From positions 558,001 through 622,000 of the forward strand of contig NZ_LT670817.1 in the NCBI RefSeq assembly GCF_900129425.1: 64,000 bases of DNA. The letters are read 5' to 3'. Position numbers and translations under genes: made by a program. Of this stretch, positions 8,347 through 17,897 are shown piece by piece; the first letter of the stretch is position 1, and every line of letters begins with the position of its first letter. This DNA comes from Bradyrhizobium erythrophlei (lineage in GTDB: Bacteria > Pseudomonadota > Alphaproteobacteria > Rhizobiales > Xanthobacteraceae). Below the pieces are notes generated by a model. It was not told where the DNA came from, made no database searches, and saw only the letters and a list, made by a program, of their open reading frames with translations.

Positions 8347-9615
8347 TCAAGGTTCGAGCAGTGCGTCGACATCGGACGATCGCACGATGGTCCCATCACG
8401 CACAAAGGCCTCGTGGTTGTCCTCGATGCTGTCATGGTCGTAGAGATAGTTGACCATGATGCCGAAGGATTCCTGGATGCCGCGTGGCGCGTTGTTGCCG
8501 AACCAATTGATCCGTTCGAGCCGTGCGCCATTGCCGAGGTGAAAGCGCGCTACGGGGTCGATACGGCTTCCGGGTGACGGCTGCCGCGTCAAATACAGCG
8601 CGCAAAACCGCATCAGGACGGGCCGCAGCCTCTCGCTTTTCGCTAAGTCATGCCACCAGCCGTCACGTTCAAGTTCGGGCAACAACGCGGTGTCGGAATC
8701 GCTTCCTTCCGCGAGCCAGCGCCGGAAGCCTGGCACCGGCGACAGGGTGGAGAAGCGCTTCAGTTGCGGAAACTCTGCCTGTAGCTCCTCGACCACCTGT
8801 TTAATCAGGAAATTGCCGAACGATATGCCGCGCAGGCCATCCTGGCAGTTGGAGATCGAATAGAAAATCGCGGTGTCGGCGCGCGCAGCTTGTGTCCGTG
8901 CGGCCTCTTCATCCGTCTCCCGTGAGAGCAGCGGCGGCATGGCGGTGGCCAGTCCCTTTACCAACGCGACTTCGACGAAGATCAGCGGCTCGCCGGGAAG
9001 CGCGGGATGGAAGAATGCGAAGCAGCGGCGGTCGGGCGCAAGGCGCCGCCGCAGATCGTCCCAGCCCTTGATCTCATGCACCGCCTCATAGGCGATCAGC
9101 TTCTCCAGAACCACCGCCGGGGACTGCCAGTCGATCCGCCGCAGTTCGAGAAAGCCGCGGTTGAACCAGGAGGCGAAGAGATGCCTGAGGTCGCTGTCGA
9201 GCAGCTTCAATTCCGGCTCGTCGTGCAGATGTGCGGAGATTTCACTGCGCATCGCGATCAGCGCGCCGGTGCCTCCGGGCGCCATGTTCATGCGCCGCAA
9301 CAGCTCCTGCCGGGGTGGATCGGCGGCCTGCGCGAGCGCGGCCGCGGCTTCCGCCGTGGTGTTTGCGAGATAACGCTCCGCTACCGTGCGCAGTACCGCT
9401 TTGTCGGGCTGAAACTCCGTCCCAAGATAGCGCTGGAAGCTGTGCCGGTCGTCCACATCGAGGGCGCGCAGCACGTGGTGCAGTTCGCGCGCGACCTGCG
9501 CGCCGGACGCCTCGCCGCGCTCCGACAGCAGTGTCGCTGCGAGCTGTTTCACGCGATCGACCGGCGCGGGCTTCGAGTTGGCCAGGCCATTTGAGGTTTG
9601 CGTGTTCGGGGTCAT
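8347..9615 (-). CDS. matA: Malonyl-CoA decarboxylase
   Basis: A 422-residue malonyl-CoA decarboxylase (EC 4.1.1.9), giving acetyl-CoA and CO2 from malonyl-CoA in the cytoplasm. Recognisable blocks are the N-terminal helical domain (LLSERGEASGAQVARELHH), FASWFNRGFLELRRIDW, PLIFVEVALVKGLA, the Ser-containing ISNCQDGLRGISFGNFLIK, and the C-terminal FHLGNGARLERINWF followed by a catalytic-type His in NYLYDHDSIEDNH. Length is normal for rhizobial MatA. It begins 15 bases after the mdcA stop, with AGGA upstream, so the two are an operon. Confidence 0.88.
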   Translation of the reverse strand: MTPNTQTSNGLANSKPAPVDRVKQLAATLLSERGEASGAQVARELHHVLRALDVDDRHSFQRYLGTEFQPDKAVLRTVAERYLANTTAEAAAALAQAADPPRQELLRRMNMAPGGTGALIAMRSEISAHLHDEPELKLLDSDLRHLFASWFNRGFLELRRIDWQSPAVVLEKLIAYEAVHEIKGWDDLRRRLAPDRRCFAFFHPALPGEPLIFVEVALVKGLATAMPPLLSRETDEEAARTQAARADTAIFYSISNCQDGLRGISFGNFLIKQVVEELQAEFPQLKRFSTLSPVPGFRRWLAEGSDSDTALLPELERDGWWHDLAKSERLRPVLMRFCALYLTRQPSPGSRIDPVARFHLGNGARLERINWFGNNAPRGIQESFGIMVNYLYDHDSIEDNHEAFVRDGTIVRSSDVDALLEP

Positions 9616-9630
9616 AGTTGCTTCCTATCC

Positions 9631-11283
9631 TCAACCGTGGGGGACCGTGGCCGGGTGGAATCTCGCCGGCGGCACGTAGAGTCCGCCTGACGCCGTCACG
9701 AGGTCGTCGATGGTTTGGGCCGCGAGCCAGTCGCGGGTTGCGGTATTGACGTCGATGCCGAGGTCGGAGGGGAACATCACGATGCCGCGGCGGCGCAGGC
9801 TGTCGCTTATTTCGCCCGACTGTCGCCTGCCGAACTCAGTATAGCCGGCGACGGCGCGCAATGCGGCTTCGCGCTGCAGCGGCGACCAGCAGCGCAAAAG
9901 GTTGGCCACGCCACGTTCGGTGACGACATGGGTGACGTCGTCGCCATAAATCATCACCGGCGGTAGCGCAAAACCGGCCGAGGCTGCGAGATCGAACGCG
10001 TCCAGCCGTTCGACAAAGCTCGGTGCGCCATTCGGCTGATGGGTCTGCACCATCTGCACCACAAGCTTGCGTCCGCGCAGGGTCTCGCCCGCTTCCTGAC
10101 CGGCGCGCAGCCAGGTGGGACTGTCGTGGCGGCGGCCACGCGGGTCGGCGCCCATATTCGGCGCGCCGCCGAAGCCCGTGATCCGGCCTTTTGTTGCCGT
10201 CGAGCTATTGCCCTGTGCGTCGATCTGCAACGTGCCGCCGATGAAGAGGTCGCAGGCATATTGTCCGGCGACCTGCGCGAGCGCGCGGTTGGACCGCAGA
10301 TTGCCGTCGGCGCCGACCGGGAATATATCGGCGCGGTTCGAAACGTAGCGTTCCATGCCCAACTCGGAGCCAAAGCAATAGACGCTGTCGACAAAGCCGG
10401 CTTCGATCGCGGGGATCAGGGTCGGGTGCGGGTTCAGCACGAAATGACTGGCGATCTTGCCCTTCAGTCCGCGCTGGGCGGCGTAGGTCGGCAGGATCAG
10501 TTCGATCGCCGCGGTCGCATAGCCGATGCCGTGATTGAGCCGCCGCACCTGGTAGGGTTCGTAGACCGCGGCGATCGCCATCATCGCCATCAGCACGTTC
10601 TCGTTCCTGATCTTGGCGGGATCGCGCGTGAACAGCGGATCGATCAGATAGGGCTTCGGGCTCGGCACCACGACATCGACCCAGTCGCCGGGCACGTCGA
10701 CCCGCGGCAGCCGGTCCACGATCTCATTGACCTGCGCGACGACGATGCCGCCGCGGAACGCCGCCGCCTCGGTGATGGTCGGCGTGTCTTCGGTATTGGG
10801 GCCTGTGTAGAGGTTGCCGTTGCGGTCCGCCTTGTCGGCGACGATCAGCGCCACGCGCGGCGTCAGGTCGACCAGCATACGAGCATAGAGTTCGAGATAG
10901 GTATGAATCGCCCCGATCTTTACCGTCCCGTTCGCGACCAGTTCGGCGAGCTTGCGGCTCTGCGGTCCCGCGAAAGCGAAATCCAGCCGGTTCGCGATGC
11001 CGCGCTCGAACACGGCGAGATGGTCGGGCAGTGCCAGCACCGACTGCACCATGTGCAGATCGTGCACCCGCGCAGGATCCACCTTCGCCAGGGCTGAGGC
11101 GAGAAAATCCGCCTGCTTCTGATTGTCGCCTTCGATCGTCACGCGGTCGCCCGGCTCGATGATGGCTTCGAGCAACAGCGTCGCGCGGTCGGCGGGGCAG
11201 ACTTTTCCGCTCGTGCCGTTGAGCGCGGCAGCCCGTGCGAGACGGGAGGCGCGATCTGCTCCGCGTCGTGACGTGCCTGACAT
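9631..11283 (-). CDS. mdcA: Malonate decarboxylase alpha subunit (acetyl-ACP:malonate transferase)
   Basis: A 550-residue MdcA-type protein, which exchanges acetyl for malonyl on an acyl carrier protein or CoA. The start at 11283 has AAGGAG 8 bases upstream. Family blocks include DRATLLLEAIIEPGDRVTIE, GDNQKQADFLA, IEAGFVDSVYCFGSELGMER and PPVMIYGDDVTHVVTE. What is odd is the company: the usual mdcB, C, D, E, G and H genes are missing and a stand-alone malonyl-CoA decarboxylase follows. The pair could form a two-step route, with MdcA making malonyl-CoA and MatA decarboxylating it. A diverged, internally deleted paralogue lies at 20309-20746. Confidence 0.88.
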   Translation of the reverse strand: MSGTSRRGADRASRLARAAALNGTSGKVCPADRATLLLEAIIEPGDRVTIEGDNQKQADFLASALAKVDPARVHDLHMVQSVLALPDHLAVFERGIANRLDFAFAGPQSRKLAELVANGTVKIGAIHTYLELYARMLVDLTPRVALIVADKADRNGNLYTGPNTEDTPTITEAAAFRGGIVVAQVNEIVDRLPRVDVPGDWVDVVVPSPKPYLIDPLFTRDPAKIRNENVLMAMMAIAAVYEPYQVRRLNHGIGYATAAIELILPTYAAQRGLKGKIASHFVLNPHPTLIPAIEAGFVDSVYCFGSELGMERYVSNRADIFPVGADGNLRSNRALAQVAGQYACDLFIGGTLQIDAQGNSSTATKGRITGFGGAPNMGADPRGRRHDSPTWLRAGQEAGETLRGRKLVVQMVQTHQPNGAPSFVERLDAFDLAASAGFALPPVMIYGDDVTHVVTERGVANLLRCWSPLQREAALRAVAGYTEFGRRQSGEISDSLRRRGIVMFPSDLGIDVNTATRDWLAAQTIDDLVTASGGLYVPPARFHPATVPHG

Positions 11284-11332
11284 GATGAATCTCCTTCGCT
11301 GTCCTTGAAGCGAAATTAGGAGGCCATCATTG

Positions 11333-11356
11333 ATTATAGAAACGATATTTTATAAT
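11333..11356. promoter_or_regulatory. Probable LysR operator upstream of mdcA
   Basis: ATTATA at 11333-11338 and TATAAT at 11351-11356 form an interrupted palindrome with 12 bases between. The same 24 bases, with one change, occur at 20797-20820 in front of the intact lysR gene. Conservation between two otherwise diverged loci supports a binding site, probably for the MdcR-like LysR protein. Confidence 0.55.
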
Positions 11357-11383
11357 ATGATTGATCGGGAAACAGGATCAATT

Positions 11384-11470
11384 GTATGCTGAATTTCAAG
11401 CGTCCGTGCCGTGCGAGTGCCGAGCAGACGCTTGGCGAACACGACGTCAAGCCGTCCCGCAAGGAGCTGC
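11384..11470 (-). pseudogene. Rearranged remnant of a lysR gene
   Basis: At the place where the second divergon has an intact lysR (20850), the plus strand keeps only a few start codons (ATGCTGAATTTCAAG). The minus strand across the same bases reads GRLDVVFAKRLLGTRTA, which matches the internal GRLDVVFAKRPLGTSKG of the intact regulator. An internal piece of the gene has therefore been inverted next to its own promoter. The intact LysR at 20850 may still serve this operator. Confidence 0.55.
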
Positions 11471-11750
11471 TCAGGTCCTTTCGATGGCGGCGACGATGCG
11501 CTGGGTGAGGCTGCGGGCGAAGGGGATCGCGAGATGAGCGGTGCTGGCCGCGATCGGCCAGCCGATGGCGAAGGCGGACCTCCATCGCACCACAAAATCA
11601 TTCCGCCAGCCGATATTGAAGAACGTCAACCCCCGCTCACGACAAAAGCGATAATGGCGGTGATCGCGACTGGAAAGACAAATCTTATTTTTGCCTTCCA
11701 TGCGTCTCTCGGAGCCTTTGCATTGAGGTATTGGGCAACAATCAAAATTG
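11471..11750 (-). pseudogene. DUF2798-type membrane protein, frameshifted
   Basis: Two minus-strand frames together give a small DUF2798-like protein: the first encodes AKIRFVFPVAITAIIAFVV, the second LTFFNIGWRNDF and AFAIGWPIAASTAHLAIPFA. The change falls in a G-rich run near 11635. The product would have been a two-helix inner-membrane protein of about 85 residues. It directly follows the azoreductase gene, with which it was probably co-transcribed. Confidence 0.55.
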
Positions 11751-12368
11751 CCTCGCCAGCTCTACCGCTTGTCTCTTTCCGGCGTCGATCATGTCGACCG
11801 CGCGGCCGTCCCAAGTGTGTTCGACGGTGAGAGTTACGACGCTGCGGACGCCTATGAGCCGCAGCCAAAATTCAACGTAACCGCTGAGATATTCGAAGCC
11901 TGGCGGAGAGACAGTTTTAAAGCCGGCCTCGTCGCTTTGTCCCCTGACATACACAACGAAAGCCTTATCAATGCTCAACGACGGTCCATAGAACTCTCCG
12001 TCGAACGTAAACAGCATGTTTCTTTGACAAGACAGATCAATCAGCTGCTTGAGCTTGTAGGGGAAAGAGAAATTCCACATCGGCACGCCCAGAACGATGC
12101 GATCTGCCCGTTGGAAGCGAGAGGCCAACTCCCTGATCTTTTCCCATGTTGCCGTCTCGACCGGCGTCATCGATTCGCCGGAGACACCTTTGTATTTGGC
12201 ATTGATTGCCTCCGCGTCGAACTCGGGAAGTCCCTCTTGCCAAATATCCAACCTGTCAACTGTAACGTCACGAACGTGCTCTCTAAATTCCGAGAGGAAT
12301 GCATTGACGATAGCGGTGGACGCAGATTTTTCCTTTCGCGGCGAGGTCACTATGTTCAAGAGATTCAT
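11742..12368 (-). CDS. azoR: FMN-dependent NADH-azoreductase
   Basis: A 208-residue flavodoxin-fold quinone or azo reductase. The start at 12368 (MNLLNIVTSPRKEKSAS) is used because GAAGG lies upstream and the protein then begins with the first beta strand and the phosphate-binding SPRxxxSxS loop; the frame open to 12443 has no support. Other blocks are VLGVPMWNFSFPYKLKQ, the flavin-binding P-x-x-N-F, and LRLIGVRSV near the end. It would reduce quinones and azo compounds with NADH in the cytoplasm, a stress or detoxification role. Confidence 0.85.
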   Translation of the reverse strand: MNLLNIVTSPRKEKSASTAIVNAFLSEFREHVRDVTVDRLDIWQEGLPEFDAEAINAKYKGVSGESMTPVETATWEKIRELASRFQRADRIVLGVPMWNFSFPYKLKQLIDLSCQRNMLFTFDGEFYGPSLSIDKAFVVYVRGQSDEAGFKTVSPPGFEYLSGYVEFWLRLIGVRSVVTLTVEHTWDGRAVDMIDAGKRQAVELARQF

Positions 12369-12480
12369 TTTCGTTGCCCTTCTCACGTAGGATGTACAGG
12401 CCTCGAGCTGGTAGCCGACAACATGTCCCGTTGAGGTGGACAAGCGACGGTCTGAGGGGGAGACGCGGCGCCCCAGCAGG

Positions 12481-13596
12481 TTACCGCTGCTGCTGAGGCG
12501 CTTCCGTTTTGCTTACATCAAAGCCGGATGCCGGCAGGATTGGTGCGTCGACGAACCTCTGCGGCAGCTTCCCGGTAAGACTCCCGAGAAAAGCGACGAT
12601 GTCGGCCGTATCCTGATCGCCGAGAGCCCGTCCGAGCTGCACCTTGGCCATGATTCGCACCGCCTCAGGAAGCGAGCGCACCGAGCCGTCATGGAAATAG
12701 GGGGGCGTCATCGCGACGTTGCGCAGACTCGGCACCTTGAACACGTAAGTGTCCTGCGGATCGTGCGTCACGTCGAAGCGGCCTTTGTCCGGCTGCGGGC
12801 TCCCCGTCGCGGTCCAATAATCCTCGGCGACGCCGAACTTTTGGAAGCTGCCGCCGCCGACGTCCGCGCCGTTATGGCAGGCGCTGCACCCGGTATCGAT
12901 GAATTTGCGTAACCCGGCGCGCTCCTCCGGCGAGAGCGCCCGAGCATCGCCCGCGAGAAAGGCGTCGAATCGGGACGGCGTCACGAGCGTGCGCTGGAAC
13001 GCGCCGATCGCCTTGGCCCAGTTATCCGGCGTGACCGGGTCCGGATCCCCGGGAAACTCCTTCCGGAATAGATCGGCATAGCCGGGAATAGCCTTGATGC
13101 GGGCCAGCGCGCTCGCATAGTCGGGATTGATGAAGCTGAACGAACCGATCAGCACCTGCTTCGCCTCGTCCTCGACATTCTCGCGATCGCCCCGCCAATG
13201 CGCTTTGAACTGAAGAGCGGCATTCAGAATGGTCGGCGCGTTCCGCGGGTTCAGCGTGTCATGGGCGCCGCGCGCCTTCGGCAGGCCATCCGTGCCATAG
13301 AGGGCGGGCTGATGGCAGCGGGCGCAGCTCACGGTCCCGTCGACGGAGATTCGCGGATCGAAGAAAAGCTTCCAGCCGAGTTCAACCCGCGAAGGCGTGA
13401 TCGGGAACTCGGGCGTCGCCATATCCTTGGGTAACGGATGGAAGTTGCTGCGGGCGTTGTTGAGAAGGTCGGCATCGACATCTGCCGCACGCGCAGCCGC
13501 ATGGTTGGTATCGAAAGCGCCGATCGCGAGCACGAATGCAACGCCCGTCAGCGCAATGCCGGCGGCCAGCGCTGCAAGTGTCTGTAATTTCATCAT
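12481..13596 (-). CDS. Di-heme cytochrome c peroxidase (CcpA/MauG family)
   Basis: A 371-residue periplasmic di-heme protein with an N-terminal anchor or signal (MMKLQTLAALAAGIALTG). The heme sites are CARCH near residue 90 and CSACH near residue 235. A methionine-containing MTPPYFHDGS segment matches the distal region of bacterial cytochrome c peroxidases, as does NAPTILNAALQFKAHWRGD. These enzymes reduce hydrogen peroxide with electrons from cytochrome c; MauG-like members oxidise protein side chains instead, so the exact reaction is open. It stands alone, with the next genes on the same strand 70 bases upstream and 112 bases downstream. Confidence 0.85.
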   Translation of the reverse strand: MMKLQTLAALAAGIALTGVAFVLAIGAFDTNHAAARAADVDADLLNNARSNFHPLPKDMATPEFPITPSRVELGWKLFFDPRISVDGTVSCARCHQPALYGTDGLPKARGAHDTLNPRNAPTILNAALQFKAHWRGDRENVEDEAKQVLIGSFSFINPDYASALARIKAIPGYADLFRKEFPGDPDPVTPDNWAKAIGAFQRTLVTPSRFDAFLAGDARALSPEERAGLRKFIDTGCSACHNGADVGGGSFQKFGVAEDYWTATGSPQPDKGRFDVTHDPQDTYVFKVPSLRNVAMTPPYFHDGSVRSLPEAVRIMAKVQLGRALGDQDTADIVAFLGSLTGKLPQRFVDAPILPASGFDVSKTEAPQQQR

Positions 13597-13669
13597 CGGA
13601 CTCCGGGATTGATTTTTCTGCGTAGCGGTTATGAGGCCGGCGGGAGCAACGCCCCCGCCCGGGCGGCCT

Positions 13670-14644
13670 TTAGATCGTCCACTGCCAATCTGCCGGCAGC
13701 CACCGGTAGCCGCTCCCCTCGCGCACTACGTGCCCGAAGCCAGGAAAGGGTAGATGGTAGCTACCGACTAACGTCTTGTCGGCCGCTGCGCGGTCGAGGA
13801 AGGCAATGCGCGCCTTAGTTGCCCGTGGCACGTCAAGGTCGAATCCGAATGCCCATTCCGGATGCTGGAAGCTGATCGCCGTGTCGACTACGACGTCGCC
13901 GGTGAGGAGCATTTCTTGCCTGCCGGAACTGATATGCACCGACATGTGGCCTGGCGTGTGACCGGCGGTGTCGAAGGTGGTCACGCCCGGCGCTACCTCG
14001 GCTCCGGCCTTGATCAGGCGCAGCCGGGGGCTGGCCAATTTCAGATTCGCCTGGGTAACCAGCGGCTGCTGCTTGGCGGACACTTTGCCGGGCAGTTCGG
14101 GGTCGCTCCAGAAGGCGACCTCTGTCTCGCTGGCGACGAATTCGGCGGAGGGAAACAGCAGCGACGCGTTCTTGCCGTCACTGATACCCCACAGGTGGTC
14201 GAAATGGCAGTGAGTGAACAGGATCATGTCGATATCGCCCGGGGCGTAGCCCGCGCTGGCGAGGTTGCCGAGCAACCTGCCGTTCGTGTTCTGGAACTTG
14301 TCGACGCCGCAGCCTGCGTCGATCAACACCAACTTGTCGCCGGTGTTGACGAGAATGGTGTTGATTTGCAGCCCCACCGGGCTGGATGGCTGGAACGTGG
14401 ATGTGAGCAGGCCTCTTGCGTCGTCGGCCCGATCGCCCCACAGCGTTTCGGCGGGGAACGCGAGCGTGCCGTCGCTGACGACGGTGATCTCGATGGTGCC
14501 GAGCTTGAAGCGGTAGAACCCAGGCTGCGCATGCTTGCCCACTTGGGGCGCATGGGCCAGAGCGGGAGCTGTCGGGGCGAGTGCGGCGGCCCCGACGACG
14601 GTAGAGCCGGCACGCAGGAGCATCCGGCGGTCAAGCATGAGCAT
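13670..14644 (-). CDS. Exported MBL-fold metallo-hydrolase
   Basis: A 324-residue metallo-beta-lactamase-fold hydrolase with a Tat-like leader (MLMLDRRMLLRAG, then hydrophobic to ALAHA). The zinc signature HxHxDH is present as THCHFDHLWG, with further ligands in DTAGHTPGHMSVH and LTGDVVVD, and a final conserved His in VGSYHLPFPGFGH. Its type resembles lactonase-like or quorum-quenching members but no substrate can be claimed. The upstream sequence contains ATTATA-N7-TATAAT at 14669-14687, similar in bases but not spacing to the LysR operators of this window. Confidence 0.82.
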   Translation of the reverse strand: MLMLDRRMLLRAGSTVVGAAALAPTAPALAHAPQVGKHAQPGFYRFKLGTIEITVVSDGTLAFPAETLWGDRADDARGLLTSTFQPSSPVGLQINTILVNTGDKLVLIDAGCGVDKFQNTNGRLLGNLASAGYAPGDIDMILFTHCHFDHLWGISDGKNASLLFPSAEFVASETEVAFWSDPELPGKVSAKQQPLVTQANLKLASPRLRLIKAGAEVAPGVTTFDTAGHTPGHMSVHISSGRQEMLLTGDVVVDTAISFQHPEWAFGFDLDVPRATKARIAFLDRAAADKTLVGSYHLPFPGFGHVVREGSGYRWLPADWQWTI

Positions 14645-14780
14645 GTCTGTTCTCCATCTGTTAGTTGTATTATATTGCGATTATAATCTAAGGTAGCACC
14701 GAGGAATTCCAATTAAATTGCGGTTTAGAAAGTTCACTTCGAATCGAATCGCGGCGCGAGGGCTATCCGCGGCGGGCCCT

Positions 14781-17700
14781 TTACTCAGCGGGAAGCGCGG
14801 TGGGATCGCCTTGAGCGACCCGCCGTGTCCTGAGCGTGGAAACCCAGTTTCGAAGACGATCGAGGTAGAGATAGACCACCGGCGTCGTGTACAGGGTCAG
14901 CAGCTGCGACACGAGCAGGCCGCCCACGATGGTGTATCCGAGCGGCTGACGAAGTTCCGCGCCGACGCCGGTTCCGATCATCAGGGGCACCGCGCCCAGC
15001 AGTGCTGCCATCGTGGTCATGAGGATCGGGCGGAAGCGCAGCACGCAGGCCTTGTAGATGGCGTCTTCCGGCGACAGGTGCTGATGGCGTTCGGCCTCGA
15101 GTGCGAAATCGATCAGCATGATCGCGTTTTTCTTGACGATGCCGATGAGCAGGATGATTCCGATCAAAGCGATCACGCTCAGATCGAAGCGAAATGCCAT
15201 CAGGATCAGTAGCGCACCAATGCCAGCGGACGGCAGCGTCGAAAGGATCGTGATGGGGTGAACGATGCTCTCGTACAGCACGCTCAGGATGATGTAGATG
15301 ACGACGAGCGCCGCGGCGATCAGCATCGGCGTACTCGACAGCGATGACTGGAACGCCTGGGCATTGCCCTGAAAGCTGGTGGTCAGGGAGAGAGGCTTGC
15401 CCAGTTGCCGTTCTGCCTGCTGGATGGCAGCCACCGCATTGCCGATCGACGCTCCGGGCAGCAGATTGAAAGAAATTGTGGTCGACGGGAATTGGCCCTG
15501 GTGGTTGACCACGATCGGCGCGACTTTCTCGACGGCTGTGACCAGGGCGTTCAGGGACACCTGCTGCCCGCTCGACGACGTAACGTAGATGTCGCTTAAG
15601 GCGCCAGGCCCGAACTGGAACTCCGGGGAGACTTCAAGCACCACGTGATATTGATTCTGCTGTGTCAGTATGGTCGAGACGATGCGCTGACCGAACGCGT
15701 CGGAGAGCGTATTGTCGATTGTCGCGGGCAGGATTCCGTGGCTCGAAGCAACGTCGCGGTTGATCGTGATATCGAGCAGAGGGCCCGCGTTCTGCTGGTC
15801 GCTGGCGACGTCGGCAATGCCGGGAATGCTCTTCAGCTTGTCGAGGAAGATCGACGACCAGTAATTGAGTTCGCCGGGGTCTGCGTCGACAAGCGTATAT
15901 TGATACTGCGTTCTCGAAAGGCGCGCTCCAATGGTGATGTCCTGGGCCGCCTGCATATAAAGTGCAATCCCCTGAATCTTGGCGAGCTTTGACCGCAGCC
16001 GATTGATGACGTCGTCGGCACTGGCGGTACGCTCGCCTTTCGGCTTCAGCGAGATGAATATTCGGCCGTTGTTCAGCGTAGGCGTCGAGCCGCTAGGCCC
16101 GATAAACGAGCCGACCGAGGCGATCGCAGGATCCTGCAGCACCGTATCGACCACCGCCTGCTGGCGCTCGGACATCGCTGGGAAGGAAATATCCTGGGAG
16201 GCCTCGGTAATGCCGAAGATGAATCCGGTGTCTTGTTGCGGGAAGAATCCCTTCGGAATGATGACGTAAAGGTATCCCGTCAGGGCAATCGTGGCCAGCA
16301 GGGTCATCAGCGTGATGAATTGGTGACGCATCACGATCTTTAATCCGCGCTCGTAAAGCGAGAGCAGTCCGTCGAATCCGTGTTCGAGTATCCGATCGAG
16401 GAGGCCGTGCTCACGGCTCTCGGGTTTGAGCAGACGCGAGCACATCATCGGCGTGAGCGTCAGTGAAATCACGAGCGACAGCACCAGCGATACGCTGACG
16501 GTGATCGCGAATTCCCGGAACAGCAGTCCGACGTAACCGCCCATCAGGAACAGCGGGATGAACACGGCGATCAATGAAAGCGTGATCGAAACAATGGTGA
16601 AGCCGATCTCGGCTGCGCCGGTGAGGGCCGCCTGCATCGGCGAGAGGCCGTCCTCGAGATGGCGGACGATATTCTCGATGACCACGACCGCGTCGTCCAC
16701 CACGAAACCGACAGCGATCGTCAACGCCATCAGCGACAAATTGTCGAGGCTATAGCCGAGTTCGTAGAGCACAGCGAATGTGCCGATCAGCGAGAGGGGC
16801 ACGGTCACGGCTGGAATGATCGTCGCCCAGAAATTGCGCAGGAAAACAAAGATCACCATGACCACTAGTGCGACCGTCAACACCAGCGTGAATTGCACGT
16901 CGCTGACCGAAGCGCGGATGGTCTGGGTACGATCCGACAGGATCGAAACCTTGATGTCGGAGGGAATCGATGCCTGCAGTTGAGGCAGCATCGCCTTGAC
17001 GCGATCGACGGTCGCGATGACATTGGCGCCTGGCTGACGCTGGATGGCGAGAATGACGGCTCGTTGGCGGTTGGACCACCCGGCGAGCAGATCGTTTTCG
17101 GGCGCGTTGATTGCCTTGCCGATGTCGCTCACCCGCACCGCCGAGCCATTGCGATAGGCGATGATTAGGGAGTTATAGGCATCCGGAGTTGGCAGCTGAT
17201 CGTTGGTGTTAAGCGTGTAGGTCTTGCGCGGGCTGTTGAGGGTGCCCTTCGGCATATCGACGTTGGCCTGGCTAACCACGTTGCGCACGTCTTCAAGGCC
17301 GATCCCGCGCGCCGCGAGCGCCTGCGGATTGACCTGTATCCGTATCGCCGGCTTTTGCTGGCCGCCGATGCCGACGAGACCCACCCCGGAAATCTGGGAG
17401 ATTTTCTGCAGCAGGATGTTCTCGGCATAGGCATCCACGGTGGTCATCGGCAGCGTATCGGACGTCAGGGCGAGCAGAAGGACTGGTGCGTCTGCCGGAT
17501 TGACCTTGCGGATGGTTGGCGGAAAGATCATGGCGGGCGGCAGCTGCCCGCTGGCGGCGTTGATCGCGGCCAACGTATCCGTCGCAGCTCCCTCGATGTC
17601 GCGGTTGAGGTCGAACTGCAGCGTGATCGCAGTGGTCCCAAGCGCGCTCGAGGAGGTCATCTGGATGAGGCCAGGAATTTGGCCGAACTGCTCCTCGAGC

Positions 17701-17897
17701 GGCGTTGCGACCGACGAGGCAATGGTCTGGGGATCGGCGCCCGGCAGCTGGGCTGTTACCGAAAGGGTCGGATAATTCACGTTCGGCAGCGCCGCGACCG
17801 GCAGCAGCGGGTAGGCTGCAAGGCCGAGCAGCAACAAGCCGACCATCAGCATTGAGGTCGCGATCGGCCGCGCGATGAATGGTGCGGAAATGTTCAT
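14781..17897 (-). CDS. RND multidrug efflux transporter, inner-membrane pump
   Basis: A 1038-residue HAE1-type RND proton-driven pump, close in layout to MdtB/MdtC. It begins MNISAPFIARPIATSMLMVG, with TM1, and has two large periplasmic loops and twelve membrane segments. The proton-relay acidic pair is visible in TM4 (VGFVVDDAVVVIENIV). It starts inside the stop codon of the membrane fusion gene (ATGA overlap at 17894-17897), so translation is coupled. No outer-membrane channel gene is adjacent; a TolC homologue elsewhere must complete the pump. No local regulator is apparent. Confidence 0.92.
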   Translation of the reverse strand: MNISAPFIARPIATSMLMVGLLLLGLAAYPLLPVAALPNVNYPTLSVTAQLPGADPQTIASSVATPLEEQFGQIPGLIQMTSSSALGTTAITLQFDLNRDIEGAATDTLAAINAASGQLPPAMIFPPTIRKVNPADAPVLLLALTSDTLPMTTVDAYAENILLQKISQISGVGLVGIGGQQKPAIRIQVNPQALAARGIGLEDVRNVVSQANVDMPKGTLNSPRKTYTLNTNDQLPTPDAYNSLIIAYRNGSAVRVSDIGKAINAPENDLLAGWSNRQRAVILAIQRQPGANVIATVDRVKAMLPQLQASIPSDIKVSILSDRTQTIRASVSDVQFTLVLTVALVVMVIFVFLRNFWATIIPAVTVPLSLIGTFAVLYELGYSLDNLSLMALTIAVGFVVDDAVVVIENIVRHLEDGLSPMQAALTGAAEIGFTIVSITLSLIAVFIPLFLMGGYVGLLFREFAITVSVSLVLSLVISLTLTPMMCSRLLKPESREHGLLDRILEHGFDGLLSLYERGLKIVMRHQFITLMTLLATIALTGYLYVIIPKGFFPQQDTGFIFGITEASQDISFPAMSERQQAVVDTVLQDPAIASVGSFIGPSGSTPTLNNGRIFISLKPKGERTASADDVINRLRSKLAKIQGIALYMQAAQDITIGARLSRTQYQYTLVDADPGELNYWSSIFLDKLKSIPGIADVASDQQNAGPLLDITINRDVASSHGILPATIDNTLSDAFGQRIVSTILTQQNQYHVVLEVSPEFQFGPGALSDIYVTSSSGQQVSLNALVTAVEKVAPIVVNHQGQFPSTTISFNLLPGASIGNAVAAIQQAERQLGKPLSLTTSFQGNAQAFQSSLSSTPMLIAAALVVIYIILSVLYESIVHPITILSTLPSAGIGALLILMAFRFDLSVIALIGIILLIGIVKKNAIMLIDFALEAERHQHLSPEDAIYKACVLRFRPILMTTMAALLGAVPLMIGTGVGAELRQPLGYTIVGGLLVSQLLTLYTTPVVYLYLDRLRNWVSTLRTRRVAQGDPTALPAE

